Shown here one piece after another: positions 8,327 to 18,057 of a DNA stretch of 51,800 bases. The first letter of the stretch is position 1, and each line of letters begins with the position of its first letter. Origin of the DNA: an uncultured Acidobacteriota bacterium. GTDB lineage: Bacteria > Acidobacteriota > Vicinamibacteria > Vicinamibacterales > UBA2999. The stretch lies in contig CADEDM010000010.1 of NCBI GenBank assembly GCA_902826065.1, positions 1 through 51,800 on the forward strand, written 5' to 3'. The notes beneath the pieces are model-generated. The model was not told where the DNA came from, did not search any database, and worked only from the letters and a program-made list of their open reading frames with translations. Both the position numbers and the translations under genes were made by a program.

Positions 8327-8617
8327 ATGCCCTACGACATGATGTTGACGTGCGAGAAACGGACGCTCTACAAGATCGGCGGCGCCTACGAAAAGCGCTG
8401 GAAAGAGGTGTCCGTAGCGGACGCCGTGGGCACGGCGACGGGTGACCTGCGATGCGTGCATTGCGGCGGCGAAGTGCGGTTGCATCACCGGAAGGTCACT
8501 ACGACCACCGGCCCGCAGGATCATGCCGAGCATCGCCGCCGGCAGGACTCCGAAGGCTGCAAGGCGGGACACTACTTCCAGGGCGAGCATCGCCGGTCGG
8601 CCACGCCGATCGAGTGA
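8327..8617 (+). CDS. small conserved-looking zinc-ribbon-like protein
   Basis: A 96-residue, basic, cytoplasmic protein. It has a CxxC motif (LRCVHCGGEV, near residue 45), followed by LHHRK, DHAEH and a C-terminal GCKAGHYF. Together these give three Cys and several His, consistent with one structural zinc site. I do not recognise a named family. The frame is open far upstream in the antisense shadow of the HpaI gene, but the ATG at 8327 follows an AT-rich stretch (TCTAATTAG at 8311-8319) that can act as a promoter with a very short leader. It is convergent with the YkgJ-type gene 18 bp downstream. Confidence 0.6.
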   Translation: MPYDMMLTCEKRTLYKIGGAYEKRWKEVSVADAVGTATGDLRCVHCGGEVRLHHRKVTTTTGPQDHAEHRRRQDSEGCKAGHYFQGEHRRSATPIE

Positions 8618-8635
8618 CGGGGCGCGTCAGGTCGA

Positions 8636-9139
8636 TCAGTCGGCGAAGTTCACCTTCAGCGTGCGCCTGAGCGCGGTAGACGCGGTCCGAAGCTCGGTCC
8701 GCCGTCGCGCGGTGCGCGAGTCCTCCCGGACCGGACCAGCCGCCAGCGCGTTCGCGACGCGCTCCGACAGCGGCAGACGCGCGGCCTGACGCGACTCGAG
8801 CGGCGCCAGCAGCGCGTGGACGCGTCGCACTTGCGCTCGCGCGTCATCGATGGCTTTCACGGCGTCGTCGACGGACACCTCTCCGCGCCGAGCCTGCTGC
8901 AGCAGCCGGCACTCGAACGTGCGGCAGCACTGCGGGCGATGCGGGTACACGCTGCACCGCGTGCCCGTCAGCCCCGCGCACGGCAGCGCCAGCAACTCCG
9001 TGTCGGCATCGTCCGTGTCGACCTCGAGCCCGAGCGCCTCGACGCGCGCGGCTTCTGACGGCCCGCGCAGTTCGACATCGCCGAAGAGCGTGCCGTCGCA
9101 GCAGAGGCCGCAGCGGGTACAGAGCGTGTCGGTCAGCAT
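8636..9139 (-). CDS. YkgJ-family cysteine-cluster protein
   Basis: A 167-residue protein with an N-terminal CTRCGLCCDG motif and a second cluster YPHRPQCCRTFECRLL near residues 65-85, the spacing of the UPF0153/YkgJ putative zinc- or iron-chelating domain. The C-terminal half is a helical, Arg-rich tail without a recognised domain. The ATG at 9137-9139 is chosen; it lies 4 nt after the stop codon of the MFS gene, so the two are probably co-transcribed and translationally linked. A GTG at 9163 in frame would overlap the MFS gene. Function in the cell is unknown. Confidence 0.78.
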   Translation of the reverse strand: MLTDTLCTRCGLCCDGTLFGDVELRGPSEAARVEALGLEVDTDDADTELLALPCAGLTGTRCSVYPHRPQCCRTFECRLLQQARRGEVSVDDAVKAIDDARAQVRRVHALLAPLESRQAARLPLSERVANALAAGPVREDSRTARRRTELRTASTALRRTLKVNFAD

Positions 9140-9143
9140 CGCG

Positions 9144-10403
9144 CTACCCGGTGACGTTCGCACCTCCCACCGCCTGGCCGGCGTCGACCTTCAGCCACAG
9201 CACCGCGCCCAGCGCCAGCACGCCGGCCATCGGCACGAACGGCGCGTCGTAGCTGCCGGTCGTGTCGACGATGTAGCCGTAGAGCACCGATCCCAGCAGG
9301 CCGCCCACCTGGGCCACGGTGTTCATCAGGCCCACCATCGAGCCGGCGCGCGGTCCGCCGACATCCAGACAGACGCCGAAGACACCCGACTGCTGGAAAG
9401 TGATGGCGCCGTAGGCCAGCGTGAGCCACACCACCGTCAGCATCTGGTGCTGCGTGAGCATCGCCGCCGCCACGCTGGCTGCGGCCACGCCTAACGATAT
9501 GGAGCCGATGGCTCGGCGTCCGCGGGTATTGCCGACGCGCGCCACGAGGTAGTCGCTGGCCGCGCCGCCGCCAAGGTTGGCGCCGGCCGCGATCACGAAC
9601 GGCAGAGCCGAGAGCAGCAGGTTGCCCTCCTCGAAGCCGCGGCCGCGGACCAGGAACGTGTGAAACCACGTCTGGAAGAAGTTGTAGACGTAGATGTAGC
9701 AAAAGGCCACGCCCAGGATCGCCCACACCGTCGTGGATCGCGAGGCGAGACGCCAGGGGAAGGCCCCATGCGCGGCGGGCGTGTGATCGTGGCCGCCGCC
9801 TACTATGCGCGTGGCCGGACCGCCGCGCATCTCCTCGGGCGAATCGCGAAACCATCCGTACCATACGGCCGCCCACAGCACGCCCGCCACGCCGAACACG
9901 AAGAACGACATCCGCCAGCCGTAGCGCGCCTGGATCGGCACGACCAGCAGCGGCGCCAGCGCGCCGCCGATCTGCGCCGCCATCAGGTTCACGCCCGACA
10001 AGGTGGCGCGCTGCGCCGGTGGGAACCAGCGGGCCACGACCACCGACGAGTTGGGGAACACGCCGGCTTCACCCGCGCCGAACAGGAAGCGCACGACGAG
10101 CAGCGGGAGGAAGCTCGTGACCGTGCCGGTGAGCACGGTGAACGCCGACCACCACAGCACGATGCGCGTCAGCACGCGGCGCGGGCCGATGCGGTCGCCC
10201 ATCACGCCGCTGGGAATCTCGAAGACGCAGTAGGCGAAGGTGAAGATGCCGGTCACCCAGCCCCAGCCCACCGGGCCGATGCCGAGCTCGGCCTGCATGC
10301 GCGGGCCGGCCACCGACAGGCAGACGCGATCGAGGTAGGTGATCGCGAAGAGCAGGATCAACAGGCCGACGACGCCTCGGCGACCGCCGGCAACGGACGG
10401 CAT
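9144..10403 (-). CDS. MFS transporter, anion:cation symporter (ACS)-like
   Basis: A 419-residue protein with about twelve transmembrane helices. The loop 2-3 signature is GVMGDRIGPRRVL, and RFLFGAGEAGVFPNSSVVVARWFP near residues 105-130 is the typical helix-4 region of the ACS family (tartrate, glucarate, phthalate and hexuronate carriers). It most likely imports an organic anion by proton symport, but the substrate cannot be read from the sequence. The ATG at 10401-10403 is used; an in-frame GTG at 10421 would add six residues. The gene lies just downstream of the amidohydrolase gene on the same strand (43-bp gap), so it may be the distal part of the gnd operon. Confidence 0.85.
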   Translation of the reverse strand: MPSVAGGRRGVVGLLILLFAITYLDRVCLSVAGPRMQAELGIGPVGWGWVTGIFTFAYCVFEIPSGVMGDRIGPRRVLTRIVLWWSAFTVLTGTVTSFLPLLVVRFLFGAGEAGVFPNSSVVVARWFPPAQRATLSGVNLMAAQIGGALAPLLVVPIQARYGWRMSFFVFGVAGVLWAAVWYGWFRDSPEEMRGGPATRIVGGGHDHTPAAHGAFPWRLASRSTTVWAILGVAFCYIYVYNFFQTWFHTFLVRGRGFEEGNLLLSALPFVIAAGANLGGGAASDYLVARVGNTRGRRAIGSISLGVAAASVAAAMLTQHQMLTVVWLTLAYGAITFQQSGVFGVCLDVGGPRAGSMVGLMNTVAQVGGLLGSVLYGYIVDTTGSYDAPFVPMAGVLALGAVLWLKVDAGQAVGGANVTG

Positions 10404-10446
10404 GGGCGCGGATTGTGTCACGCCCGTCGCGCCGCCGCCGCCGAAA

Positions 10447-11688
10447 TCAGCTCGCGGCCACCATCGCCACCGTCTTGTCGATCAGGCGCAGGAAGGCCTC
10501 GATGGTGACGTCGAGGTCACGCTCGGGGGTGTCTTCTTCCTTGCAGTGCGACAGACCATTCGACGACATCGCGAACATCATCACCGACGGCATGATGCGG
10601 CCCATCTCCACCGCGTCGTGCAACGGCCCCGACGGCAGGCGCGGCGCATGGCCCGTCACCTCCTGCACCGCCTCGGCGCAGAGATCCACGAGGCGCGGGT
10701 CGAAGCGGCACGGGTCGATGCGCCACACGTGCCGCCACTCGACGCTCACGTGGTTGGCGGCGGCGGCCCTGGCGGCTGCGGCCTGCGCGTCGGCCAGCGC
10801 CGACTTCAAGATGGCCGGCTCGAGCGCGCGTTGATCGAGCGCGATCTCGCACACGCCGGGCACCGCGGTGACGATGGCCGGTTCCACCATCACGGTGCCG
10901 ACCGTGCACACCATGCCGTGCTCGGGCGTCGAGTGCGCGCGGGCGATCTCGCGGCAGGCGAGCGCCGTCTCCGCGGCGGCGAGGAAGGCGTCGCGGCGCA
11001 TGGCGATCGGCGTCGACCCCGAGTGCGCCGCCTGGCCCACGAAACGCAGCACGTGCCGTTCCACGCCGTAGGTGCCGATGACCGCGCCGGTGGATCGGCC
11101 CATCGACTCGAGCACCGGGCCCTGTTCGATGTGCAGCTCCAGGTAGGCGTGCGGATGTCGCGCGTCCAGCGCCTGGCGGGCCTCCGGCATGCGCTCCACG
11201 TCCACGCCGTGCTCGGCCAGCGCGTCGGCGAGGCAGATGCCCTTGCGATCGACGAGATGGCGGACGGCGTCGGGCACGAGGCTGCCACTGGCCCCCGACG
11301 ACCCGAGCAGGCTGCGCGAGAATCGCGCGCCCTCTTCGTCGGCGAAGTCGGCCACGGCTAACGTCACCGGCGGGGTCGTGCCCTTGTAGCGGCGCAGCAC
11401 CTCCACGCCAGTGAGCACGCCGAGCGGGCCATCGAGCCAGCCGCCGTTGGGCACCGAGTCGAGATGCCCGCCGATGATCACGGTGTCGGGCCGCGCGCCG
11501 GGCAGCGTGATCCAGTTGTTGCCGGCGGCATCGGTCTCGGCCGTCAGGCCCTCGGCGGCGAGCACCTCATCGAGCCACGCGCGCGCGTCACGCCAGATCG
11601 GTCCCCACGCCACGCGCTGGGCGCCGTGCTCGTCGCTGGTGCGCACCGCCAGCGCGCGCAAGTCCGCGATCACGTTGGCGGCGCTCAC
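10447..11688 (-). CDS. M20-type amidohydrolase (N-carbamoyl-L-amino acid/allantoate hydrolase family)
   Basis: A 413-residue cytosolic metallo-hydrolase of the expected length. Binuclear metal-site residues are visible: GGHLDSV (H75, D77), GWLDGPLG (bridging D86), DEEGARF (E118/E119), and HIEQGPVLE with a later His. This family hydrolyses N-carbamoyl-amino acids, ureidoglycine or allantoate, releasing CO2 and ammonia; the exact substrate is open. The GTG start at 11686-11688 overlaps the TGA of zwf by 4 nt (GTGA), implying translational coupling. That choice gives a normal N-terminus, whereas the longer open frame to 11838 is the zwf shadow. Why it is tied to pentose-phosphate enzymes is not obvious. 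Confidence 0.85.
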   Translation of the reverse strand: MSAANVIADLRALAVRTSDEHGAQRVAWGPIWRDARAWLDEVLAAEGLTAETDAAGNNWITLPGARPDTVIIGGHLDSVPNGGWLDGPLGVLTGVEVLRRYKGTTPPVTLAVADFADEEGARFSRSLLGSSGASGSLVPDAVRHLVDRKGICLADALAEHGVDVERMPEARQALDARHPHAYLELHIEQGPVLESMGRSTGAVIGTYGVERHVLRFVGQAAHSGSTPIAMRRDAFLAAAETALACREIARAHSTPEHGMVCTVGTVMVEPAIVTAVPGVCEIALDQRALEPAILKSALADAQAAAARAAAANHVSVEWRHVWRIDPCRFDPRLVDLCAEAVQEVTGHAPRLPSGPLHDAVEMGRIMPSVMMFAMSSNGLSHCKEEDTPERDLDVTIEAFLRLIDKTVAMVAAS

Positions 11689-13079
11689 GCCTTTAGCTCC
11701 TGCTCCGGGTTGTGCCACGCGGCATCGCCGTCGCCATCGGCGCGCATGAGCGCGTCGGCCTCCGGGGGGCCCCACGTCCCCGGGTCGTAGTCGTAGAGCG
11801 TCGTGCACGGACCCAGCACCGGGTCCACGATGCGCCACGCCTCGAGCACCGAGTCCTCGCGCGCGAACAGCGTCTGGTCACCGCGCATCGCGTCGCCGAG
11901 CAGCCGTTCGTACGGCGACTTCTCGTCCGGCTGCTGGTGGAAGGCGTCGAGCTCCACGTCCTCGCCGGCCATCGCGTCGCCGGGCCGCTTGGCGCGCGCC
12001 CCCAGCGACAACACCACCTGCGGACTGAGGCGGAACCGGAAGTGATTCGGCCGCGCCGCCGCGCAATCCGCGAACACGTTGACCGGTGGTCGCTTCAGCT
12101 CCACCAACACCTCGGTGGCCGTGACCGGCAGACATTTGCCGGCGCGGATGTAGAACGGCACGCCGGCCCAGCGCCACGAGTCGACGTGCAGGCGCAGCGC
12201 CACGAACGTCTCCACCTTCGAGTCCTTTGCGACGCCGTCCTCATCGCGATAGCCGCGGAACTGGCCGCGCACGACGTCGGCAGGCGTGAGCGGACGCATC
12301 GAGCGGAAGGCCTGCGTCTTCTCGTCGCGCACGGCCTCATCGCCGCGGCCGCCCGGCGCTTCCATCGCCAGCAGGCTCACCACCTGCAGCAGGTGATTCT
12401 GCACGACGTCGCGGATGGCGCCGGCCTCCTCGTAGAACCTGCCGCGGCCATTGACGCCGAACGACTCGGCCATCGTGATCTGCACCCGCGAGATGTAGTT
12501 GCGGTTCCAGATCGGCTCGAGGAACGCGTTGGCGAAGCGGTAGTAGAGGATGTTCTGCACCGGCTCCTTGCCCAGGTAGTGGTCGATGCGGAAGATCGAC
12601 GGCTCGTCGAAGTGCTGGTGCAACGTCGCGCTCAGCGCCTCGGCCGACGCGAGATCGCGGCCGAACGGCTTCTCCACGATCACCCGGCCCTCGTCGGCCA
12701 GGCCGACCGCCGCGAGGCCGGTTGCCACCGCGCCGAACATGCTCGGCGGAATCGCCAGATAGAACGTCGGCCGCTTCGCGCCGTCGAGCGCTGCCTTCAA
12801 CGCCTCGAACGTGGCCGGGTCCTCGTAGTTGCCGCCGACGTAGCGAAGCAGGCCCGAGAGTGTCGCGAAGGCGGCCGGGTCGACGTCGCCCCGCTCGTCG
12901 ATGCTGGCCCGGGCTCGCGTGCGCAGCTCTTCCACGCTCGAGCCCGCGCGCGCCATGCCGATCACCGGCACGTTCAGGTGGCCGCGCCGCACCAGCGACT
13001 GCAGGGCGGGGAAGATCTGCTTGTAGGCGAGGTCGCCGGTGATGCCGAAGATGACGAGCGCGTCCGACGGCGCCGTCAC
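11685..13079 (-). CDS. zwf: glucose-6-phosphate 1-dehydrogenase
   Basis: A 464-residue cytosolic enzyme oxidising glucose-6-phosphate to 6-phosphogluconolactone with NAD(P)+, the entry step of the oxidative pentose phosphate pathway. Visible motifs: nucleotide-binding [16 protein letters not shown] (residues 11-26, with GITGDL in place of the usual GASGDL), EKPFG (136-140) and the substrate/active-site signature RIDHYLGKE (164-172, catalytic His region). The GTG start at 13077-13079 overlaps the gnd stop codon by 4 nt (GTGA), and its own TGA overlaps the next GTG the same way. The longer open frame to 13571 lies inside gnd and is rejected. No 6-phosphogluconolactonase gene lies in this operon. 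Confidence 0.93.
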   Translation of the reverse strand: MTAPSDALVIFGITGDLAYKQIFPALQSLVRRGHLNVPVIGMARAGSSVEELRTRARASIDERGDVDPAAFATLSGLLRYVGGNYEDPATFEALKAALDGAKRPTFYLAIPPSMFGAVATGLAAVGLADEGRVIVEKPFGRDLASAEALSATLHQHFDEPSIFRIDHYLGKEPVQNILYYRFANAFLEPIWNRNYISRVQITMAESFGVNGRGRFYEEAGAIRDVVQNHLLQVVSLLAMEAPGGRGDEAVRDEKTQAFRSMRPLTPADVVRGQFRGYRDEDGVAKDSKVETFVALRLHVDSWRWAGVPFYIRAGKCLPVTATEVLVELKRPPVNVFADCAAARPNHFRFRLSPQVVLSLGARAKRPGDAMAGEDVELDAFHQQPDEKSPYERLLGDAMRGDQTLFAREDSVLEAWRIVDPVLGPCTTLYDYDPGTWGPPEADALMRADGDGDAAWHNPEQELKA

Positions 13080-14101
13080 GCCTTGCCTCCGTGCGGCGTC
13101 TCGCGATGGCCGCCGAACTGAAAGCGCAGCGCCGAGAGCACCTGGTGCGCGAAGTCGCCCTCGCCGCGCGAGGTAAAGCGGTCGTAGAGCGCGGCGCTCA
13201 GCACCGGCGTCGGCACCGACTCGTCGATGGCGGCGTTGATGGTCCAGCGCCCTTCGCCGGAGTCCGACACGCGGCCGGCAAAGCCCTCGAGCGTCGGGCT
13301 GTCGGCCAGCGCCGTCGCCGTGAGATCGAGCAGCCACGACGCCACGACGCTGCCGCGCCGCCACACCTCGGTGATCTCGGCCAGGTCGAACGAGTACTGG
13401 TAGTGCTCGGGATTGCGGAGCGGCGTGGTCTCGGCGTTCACCTGCCGCGAGGCCAGGCCCACGCCGGCGTGGCGCAGCACGTTCAGGCCCTCGGCATAGG
13501 CGGCCATCAAGCCGTACTCGATGCCGTTGTGCACCATCTTCACGAAGTGGCCGGCGCCGGCGGGACCGCAATGGAGGTAGCCGCGCTCGGCCGTGTGCGC
13601 CTCGCCCGTGCGCCCCGGTGTGCGTGCAATGGCCCCGGCCCCCGGCGCCAACGCCGCGAAGATCGGGTCGAGCCTGCTCACCGCCGTCTCATCTCCGCCG
13701 ATCATCAGGCAGTAGCCGCGGTCCAGCCCCCAGACACCGCCGCTCGTACCCACGTCCACGTAGTGGATGCCGCGCGCGGTCAGCGTCTGCGCGCGCCGGA
13801 TGTCGTCGTGGTAATGCGAGTTGCCGCCGTCGACGATCGCGTCGTCGGCCGACAGCAGCGCCGCCAGCGCCTCGACTTCGGCGTCGACCAGCGCCGCAGG
13901 CACCATCAGCCACACGACCCGCGGCGGACGCAGCGCCGCGACGAAGGCCGCCAGCGAGGCCGACGGCGTGGCGCCTTCCGAGGCGAGCTGGCCGATGGCC
14001 TGGGGCGAGACGTCGAACACCACGCACTCGTGCCCGGCGCGCATCAGCCGCCGCACCATGTTGCCGCCCATGCGGCCGAGTCCGATCATTCCGAGCTGCA
14101 T
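13076..14101 (-). CDS. gnd: 6-phosphogluconate dehydrogenase (decarboxylating), short form
   Basis: A 341-residue enzyme of the short 6PGDH class (about 300-340 residues, as in the GntZ/YqeC-like group, often NAD-dependent) rather than the 470-residue E. coli type. Rossmann motif GLGRMGGNM at residues 7-15; substrate-site block [11 protein letters not shown] near 90-100; catalytic region [12 protein letters not shown] near 188-199 with the expected Lys and His-Asn. It oxidatively decarboxylates 6-phosphogluconate to ribulose-5-phosphate. It is the first gene of the gnd-zwf-amidohydrolase operon. The ATG at 14099-14101 has CATACT 6 nt upstream, a near match to the leaderless-type -10 seen elsewhere here. 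Confidence 0.92.
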   Translation of the reverse strand: MQLGMIGLGRMGGNMVRRLMRAGHECVVFDVSPQAIGQLASEGATPSASLAAFVAALRPPRVVWLMVPAALVDAEVEALAALLSADDAIVDGGNSHYHDDIRRAQTLTARGIHYVDVGTSGGVWGLDRGYCLMIGGDETAVSRLDPIFAALAPGAGAIARTPGRTGEAHTAERGYLHCGPAGAGHFVKMVHNGIEYGLMAAYAEGLNVLRHAGVGLASRQVNAETTPLRNPEHYQYSFDLAEITEVWRRGSVVASWLLDLTATALADSPTLEGFAGRVSDSGEGRWTINAAIDESVPTPVLSAALYDRFTSRGEGDFAHQVLSALRFQFGGHRETPHGGKA

Positions 14102-14166
14102 GTCCGCAGTATGACCGCGGCGCGTGCAGGCCAGTCAATGGCGGCAGTCGGGCCACGACGCGCTGT

Positions 14167-14172
14167 TACAAT
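14167..14172 (+). promoter_or_regulatory. candidate -10 box (glycosidase-like gene)
   Basis: TACAAT, 49 bp before the ATG at 14222, in the intergenic gap divergent from gnd. The -35 side is poor. Confidence 0.35.
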
Positions 14173-14221
14173 CCACCACAGCCTCGCTTCGTGGCCGCGC
14201 AGCGGCCTCGCTCGGCCGAAC

Positions 14222-15619
14222 ATGTCGAAACGGACGCTGCAGCTCCTCCTCGTCGTCGCCCTCGGGGCGATCGTTGCGTTCATCGCCGCCATGCGCCGGC
14301 AACCGGCTACGGTCGACGTCACGGTGGACCCGTCGCAGCGCTTCCAGGTGTTCCGTGGCTGGGAAGCGACGTCGGAATCCGGCCTCGACGACGCCTCGAA
14401 CCTGGCGTACGTGCCGGAGCTGCTCGACGACGCCGTGGAGCTGGGACTCACGCGGCTGCGCGTGGAGGTCCGCTCGTCGATCGAGAACAGCCGCGACATC
14501 GCGCAGGAGTTCAAGGACGGCCGGCTCACGCCCGAGCAGTTCCGGTGCCTGCGCTACGCCACCGTCAACGACGACGGCGACCCGCAGACGATCAACGCCG
14601 CCGGCTTCCGCTTCGCCCGTCTCGACACCATGATCGAGACCATCGTGCTGCCGCTGCGCGACCGGTTGAGCGCGCGTGGGCAGCCGCTGTGGCTGAACTT
14701 CAACTACGTCGCCTTCCCGAGGCAGCTGTGCGATGGCGGCCGCTACATCCACGATCAGCCCGGCGAGTACGCGGAGTTCGTGCTGGCGGTGTACCAGCAC
14801 GTGAAGGCAAAGTACGACATCACCCCCGACAGCTGGGAGGTGGTGCTCGAGCCCGACAACACGCGCGAGTGGACGGGCTCGACGATGGGCGACGCCATGC
14901 TGCAGAGCGCCGCCCGGCTGCGCGAGGCCGGGTTCACGCCGTCGTTCGTGGCGCCGTCGACCACCGCCGCCGCGCAGGCCGTGCCGTTCATGCGCGCGAT
15001 GTGGAACCGCGAGCCGCTGCGGCCATTCATCCGCGAGCTGTCGTACCACCGCTATGACGTGCCGGCCCGGCGCGTGATCGACGACATCGGCAGCTACGCG
15101 GCGACGGCGGGTCTCGAGACGTCGATGATCGAGAAGATCGGGGCCACGCACTGGCAACTGAACGAGGATCTCGTGGCCGGGCGGGTCTCGGCGTGGCAAC
15201 AGTACACGCTGGGATTCCCCGAGCCCGACAGCGGCGGACACTACTTCGTGATCGATCCCGACGCCGCCGAAGGCCGCCGTGCCACCTTGTCGGCGTCCGG
15301 CCACTACCTGCGCGAGTACTTCCGCGCCATTCGCCCAGGGGCCCAGCGCATCGACGCCACGGCCAGCCACCGCGACTTCAGCCCGGTGGCCTTCACCGGC
15401 GCCGACGGTCTCGCTGTGGTCGTCAGCGCCTCGCGCGCCGGGCGGATGACGCTGCACCGGCTCCCCGCCGGACGCTACCGGATCTCGTGCTGGACCGACC
15501 AATCACATGACGACGATGCCGGCAGCAGATGTGACCGGGACGTGACCGTGCCCGAGACCGGGAGCCTTGCCCTCGACATGCCGGCGCCAGGCGTCGTCAG
15601 CGTCGTGCCGACACGCTAG
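14222..15619 (+). CDS. membrane-anchored glycosidase-like protein (clan GH-A, GH30-like)
   Basis: A 465-residue protein with an N-terminal membrane anchor or uncleaved signal (TLQLLLVVALGAIVAFIAAM). The rest resembles a GH30-like glycosidase: an opening FQVFRGWEATSESGL segment, a TIM-barrel-sized region, then a C-terminal beta-sandwich-like part after about residue 345. Candidate catalytic acids are E210 (VVLEPDNTREW, in the place of the NEP motif) and E304 (LETSMIEKIG, nucleophile position). Substrate is unknown. The ATG at 14222 is preferred because it starts the anchor; the open frame reaching back to 13091 is a gnd shadow. It precedes a membrane glycosyltransferase, so it may act on cell-surface glycans. 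Family call is from pattern recognition only. Confidence 0.55.
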   Translation: MSKRTLQLLLVVALGAIVAFIAAMRRQPATVDVTVDPSQRFQVFRGWEATSESGLDDASNLAYVPELLDDAVELGLTRLRVEVRSSIENSRDIAQEFKDGRLTPEQFRCLRYATVNDDGDPQTINAAGFRFARLDTMIETIVLPLRDRLSARGQPLWLNFNYVAFPRQLCDGGRYIHDQPGEYAEFVLAVYQHVKAKYDITPDSWEVVLEPDNTREWTGSTMGDAMLQSAARLREAGFTPSFVAPSTTAAAQAVPFMRAMWNREPLRPFIRELSYHRYDVPARRVIDDIGSYAATAGLETSMIEKIGATHWQLNEDLVAGRVSAWQQYTLGFPEPDSGGHYFVIDPDAAEGRRATLSASGHYLREYFRAIRPGAQRIDATASHRDFSPVAFTGADGLAVVVSASRAGRMTLHRLPAGRYRISCWTDQSHDDDAGSRCDRDVTVPETGSLALDMPAPGVVSVVPTR

Positions 15620-15951
15620 GTCGTGGGCCCCTGTGCCCCGGGCGAAGTCTGCGCCGCTGCAGAACATGTTCTGCCTTGTTCCACGGCCGCGATCGGCCAG
15701 TTCCCCCCGACGTCGCCCGATGCGCGAGCCTGCACGCAGCGCCGTCCCCCTGCGAGCGCCACGGTCGCGGCACGACAATCGCATACGCTTGAGCTGATGC
15801 GGATGCGTTCGTCGACCCTGTTCCCACGCTGGAAGTCGACACCGGCAGCGTCGCTCAGCACCACGCTTGCGAACATCGGGCAGCTCCCACGTCCTGACGA
15901 CGTGTCGGCGCCACCCGTGTCGTAGCGGCTCACCACCACGGCCCCCTCCCT
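15620..15951. other. 332-bp intergenic stretch
   Basis: This is the only gene-free stretch above 300 bases. Reading frames of about 100 codons exist on both strands but have no start signal and no recognisable protein. The only clear structure is the palindrome at 15659-15674. A promoter for the downstream glycosyltransferase gene should lie here but I cannot point to a convincing one. Confidence 0.5.
15659..15674. promoter_or_regulatory. 16-bp perfect palindrome
   Basis: GCAGAACA followed directly by TGTTCTGC, an uninterrupted perfect palindrome 40 bp after the glycosidase-like gene and 278 bp before the glycosyltransferase gene. It could be an operator or a weak terminator stem. The core GAAC-N2-GTTC does not fit the GAAC-N4-GTTC spacing of the Gram-positive LexA box. 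Confidence 0.35.
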
Positions 15952-18057
15952 GTGAACCATCCGCTCACAAGTCGTCGTCTGCCTGTTTCCGCCGGACTCC
16001 TGCTCGGCGTCGGCGCCGCCGGCCTGGCCGCACTCGCCATCAACATCGCCGGCGTCGACCTCTTGTGGGTGCACTCGCAGCTCCAGTGGCGGACCCCTGT
16101 GCTGATCGCCCTGGCGATCGGCGCCCACCTGCTCCGGCGCTCCTCACCGTCGGTCTCCGTCGCCGTCCTGCACCTGGCGGCGGTTGGCTCGTGCATCACC
16201 GATCTGATGGCCACCGGCTCGTGGGCCATGGGCTGGGGACCGCTGGCGCACGTCAACGACTGCCTGACGCTGCTCAACCTCTGTGTCATCAGCGTGAGCA
16301 CCGGCTTCGCCCTGGCCCGCATCGAGCCCGAGGCCCGCCTGCTGACGAAGGTCGCGCTCCTGGCCGTTGCGAGCGGTATCGCCGGCACGGCCCTCGGACG
16401 TCAGCCGCTGCCGCCGCTCGCCTGGGCGCTCTTCGGCTCGGTGATCGGCTTCATGGCGTTGATCTGGGCGCTGGAGCTGTCGCGAGCCGTCGTGCGCCGC
16501 GGTCCCGCCGCCTTCGACTGGCCTGCCCGCCTCGACGTGATCCTGGCGCTGTGGGTGTTCGCGGCCGCGGCCACCATCTCGGTCCTGGTGTTCGAGGGCA
16601 TCCCGCACGTCCCCGACGAGACCGCCTACCTGTTCCACGCCAAGTACTTCGCGGAAGGCCGTCTGTTCCTGCCGGTGCCTCCCGACGTCGCGGCCTTCGA
16701 GCTGATGCACACGCTCGACGACAACGGCCGCTGGTACAGCATCTTCCCCCCCGGCTGGCCGGCCGTCCTGGCCCTGGGCGTGCGGGCCGGCATCCCGACG
16801 CTGCTCAACCCGCTGCTGGCGGCGGCGACGATCCTGCTGCTGTTCCGGATCCTGACCCGTCTCTACGGCCGCCGGGTCGCGACGCTCGCCTGCACACTGC
16901 TGGCGCTCTCGCCCGAGTTCCTCCTGATGTCAGCCGGGCTGATGTCGCACCCGCTGGCGGTGGTGTGCACCCTGGTGGCGGCCTACGCCATGCTGCGCGC
17001 GGAGACGAGCAAGCCGTTCGACTGGGCGGCGCTGGGCGGCCTCGCGCTGGGGCTGCTGGCGTTGACCCGGCTGTTCGAAGCGGCGCTCGTGGTCGCCGCG
17101 TTCGCGGTCTACTTCCTGTCGCAGAAGCCGTGGCAGTCGCGACAGCGCGTGCTCACTGTGTGCGTGTTCTACTGCGTCTCGCTGATCGGCCCGGTGGCCA
17201 CGTTGCTCTATCAGCAGCAGCTGACCGGCAACGCCTTCGCCGATCCGATCACGAAGTACTTCGACCGCCATTTCTATCCCGGCAGCAACCGCCTCGGCTT
17301 CGGCCCGTCGATCGCCAACCTGGGCTGGGCCAACGACATGCTGCCCGGCCACAGTCCACTCGAAGCCGCGCTGCACGTGCAACTCAACACTCAGCTCGTC
17401 GACACCGAGCTGTTCGGTTGGCCGTTCGGCTCGCTGGTGGCGCTGCTGCTGTTCATCGCGTGGAGAAAGCGCTTATGGCAACGAGCGGACTTGTTGTTCG
17501 TATGCCTGATCGCGTTCCCCATCATCGGCCAGGCGTTCTACTGGTATTCGGGCGCCGACTTCGGCGCCCGCTACTGGTACCAGATCGTCGTGCCCTGCGT
17601 CGTGCTGTCGGCTCGGGCGCTGACGTCGGACTACGCGGAGCGATACCGGCTCCGGCGGGTCGCGGTACTGGCCTCGGTGTGCGGCCTGCTGGTGTTCCTG
17701 CCGTGGCGGGCGGCGACGAAGTACCACAACTACCGCGGGGTCGGTGACAGCGTGCGGCGCCTGGCGCAAACCTGCGACATGCGTCGCGGCCTCGTGCTCG
17801 TGCGCGGGGCGGCCGGCGCCAACGACTCGCCCAAGTACGCGTCGGCGGCGTTCCTGAACGAGGCCAGCCTCGGCGGTGAGCCGCCGGTGTTCGCCCGCGA
17901 GGTGTCGGCCGACGCCACCGCGAGGATGCGCGCGGCCTGGCCCGCGCGTCCGCTGTGGGTGATCGAGGTGCCTGACGATCCACGGGGCAATGCCCGTGTG
18001 ATCGAGCGGCCCGTCAACGCGCCGGAATGCATGGCGGCGCCTGTCGAGGTGCCCTGA
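15952..18057 (+). CDS. membrane glycosyltransferase, GT-C/GT39 (PMT-like) family
   Basis: A 701-residue polytopic membrane protein with ten or more hydrophobic helices. The key motif is HVPDETAYLFHAKYFAEG with the acidic pair D222-E223 in the first large extracytoplasmic loop, the catalytic Asp/Glu position of GT-C enzymes that use polyprenyl-phosphate sugars. A soluble C-terminal part of about 150 residues follows. Such proteins glycosylate proteins or envelope lipids on the outer face of the inner membrane; the acceptor is unknown. The start is a GTG at 15952-15954. Its TGA overlaps the ATG of the methyltransferase by one base (TGATG), so the two are coupled. Confidence 0.8.
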   Translation: MNHPLTSRRLPVSAGLLLGVGAAGLAALAINIAGVDLLWVHSQLQWRTPVLIALAIGAHLLRRSSPSVSVAVLHLAAVGSCITDLMATGSWAMGWGPLAHVNDCLTLLNLCVISVSTGFALARIEPEARLLTKVALLAVASGIAGTALGRQPLPPLAWALFGSVIGFMALIWALELSRAVVRRGPAAFDWPARLDVILALWVFAAAATISVLVFEGIPHVPDETAYLFHAKYFAEGRLFLPVPPDVAAFELMHTLDDNGRWYSIFPPGWPAVLALGVRAGIPTLLNPLLAAATILLLFRILTRLYGRRVATLACTLLALSPEFLLMSAGLMSHPLAVVCTLVAAYAMLRAETSKPFDWAALGGLALGLLALTRLFEAALVVAAFAVYFLSQKPWQSRQRVLTVCVFYCVSLIGPVATLLYQQQLTGNAFADPITKYFDRHFYPGSNRLGFGPSIANLGWANDMLPGHSPLEAALHVQLNTQLVDTELFGWPFGSLVALLLFIAWRKRLWQRADLLFVCLIAFPIIGQAFYWYSGADFGARYWYQIVVPCVVLSARALTSDYAERYRLRRVAVLASVCGLLVFLPWRAATKYHNYRGVGDSVRRLAQTCDMRRGLVLVRGAAGANDSPKYASAAFLNEASLGGEPPVFAREVSADATARMRAAWPARPLWVIEVPDDPRGNARVIERPVNAPECMAAPVEVP

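Noticed and set aside
15659-15674. LexA (SOS) box reading of the palindrome
   Set aside because: The GAAC and GTTC halves are separated by 2 bp instead of the 4 bp of the Gram-positive type box, and no SOS gene is adjacent.
15616-16128. Minus-strand open frame of about 170 codons in the intergenic gap
   Set aside because: It overlaps the start of the GT39 gene, has no start signal and no recognisable protein pattern.
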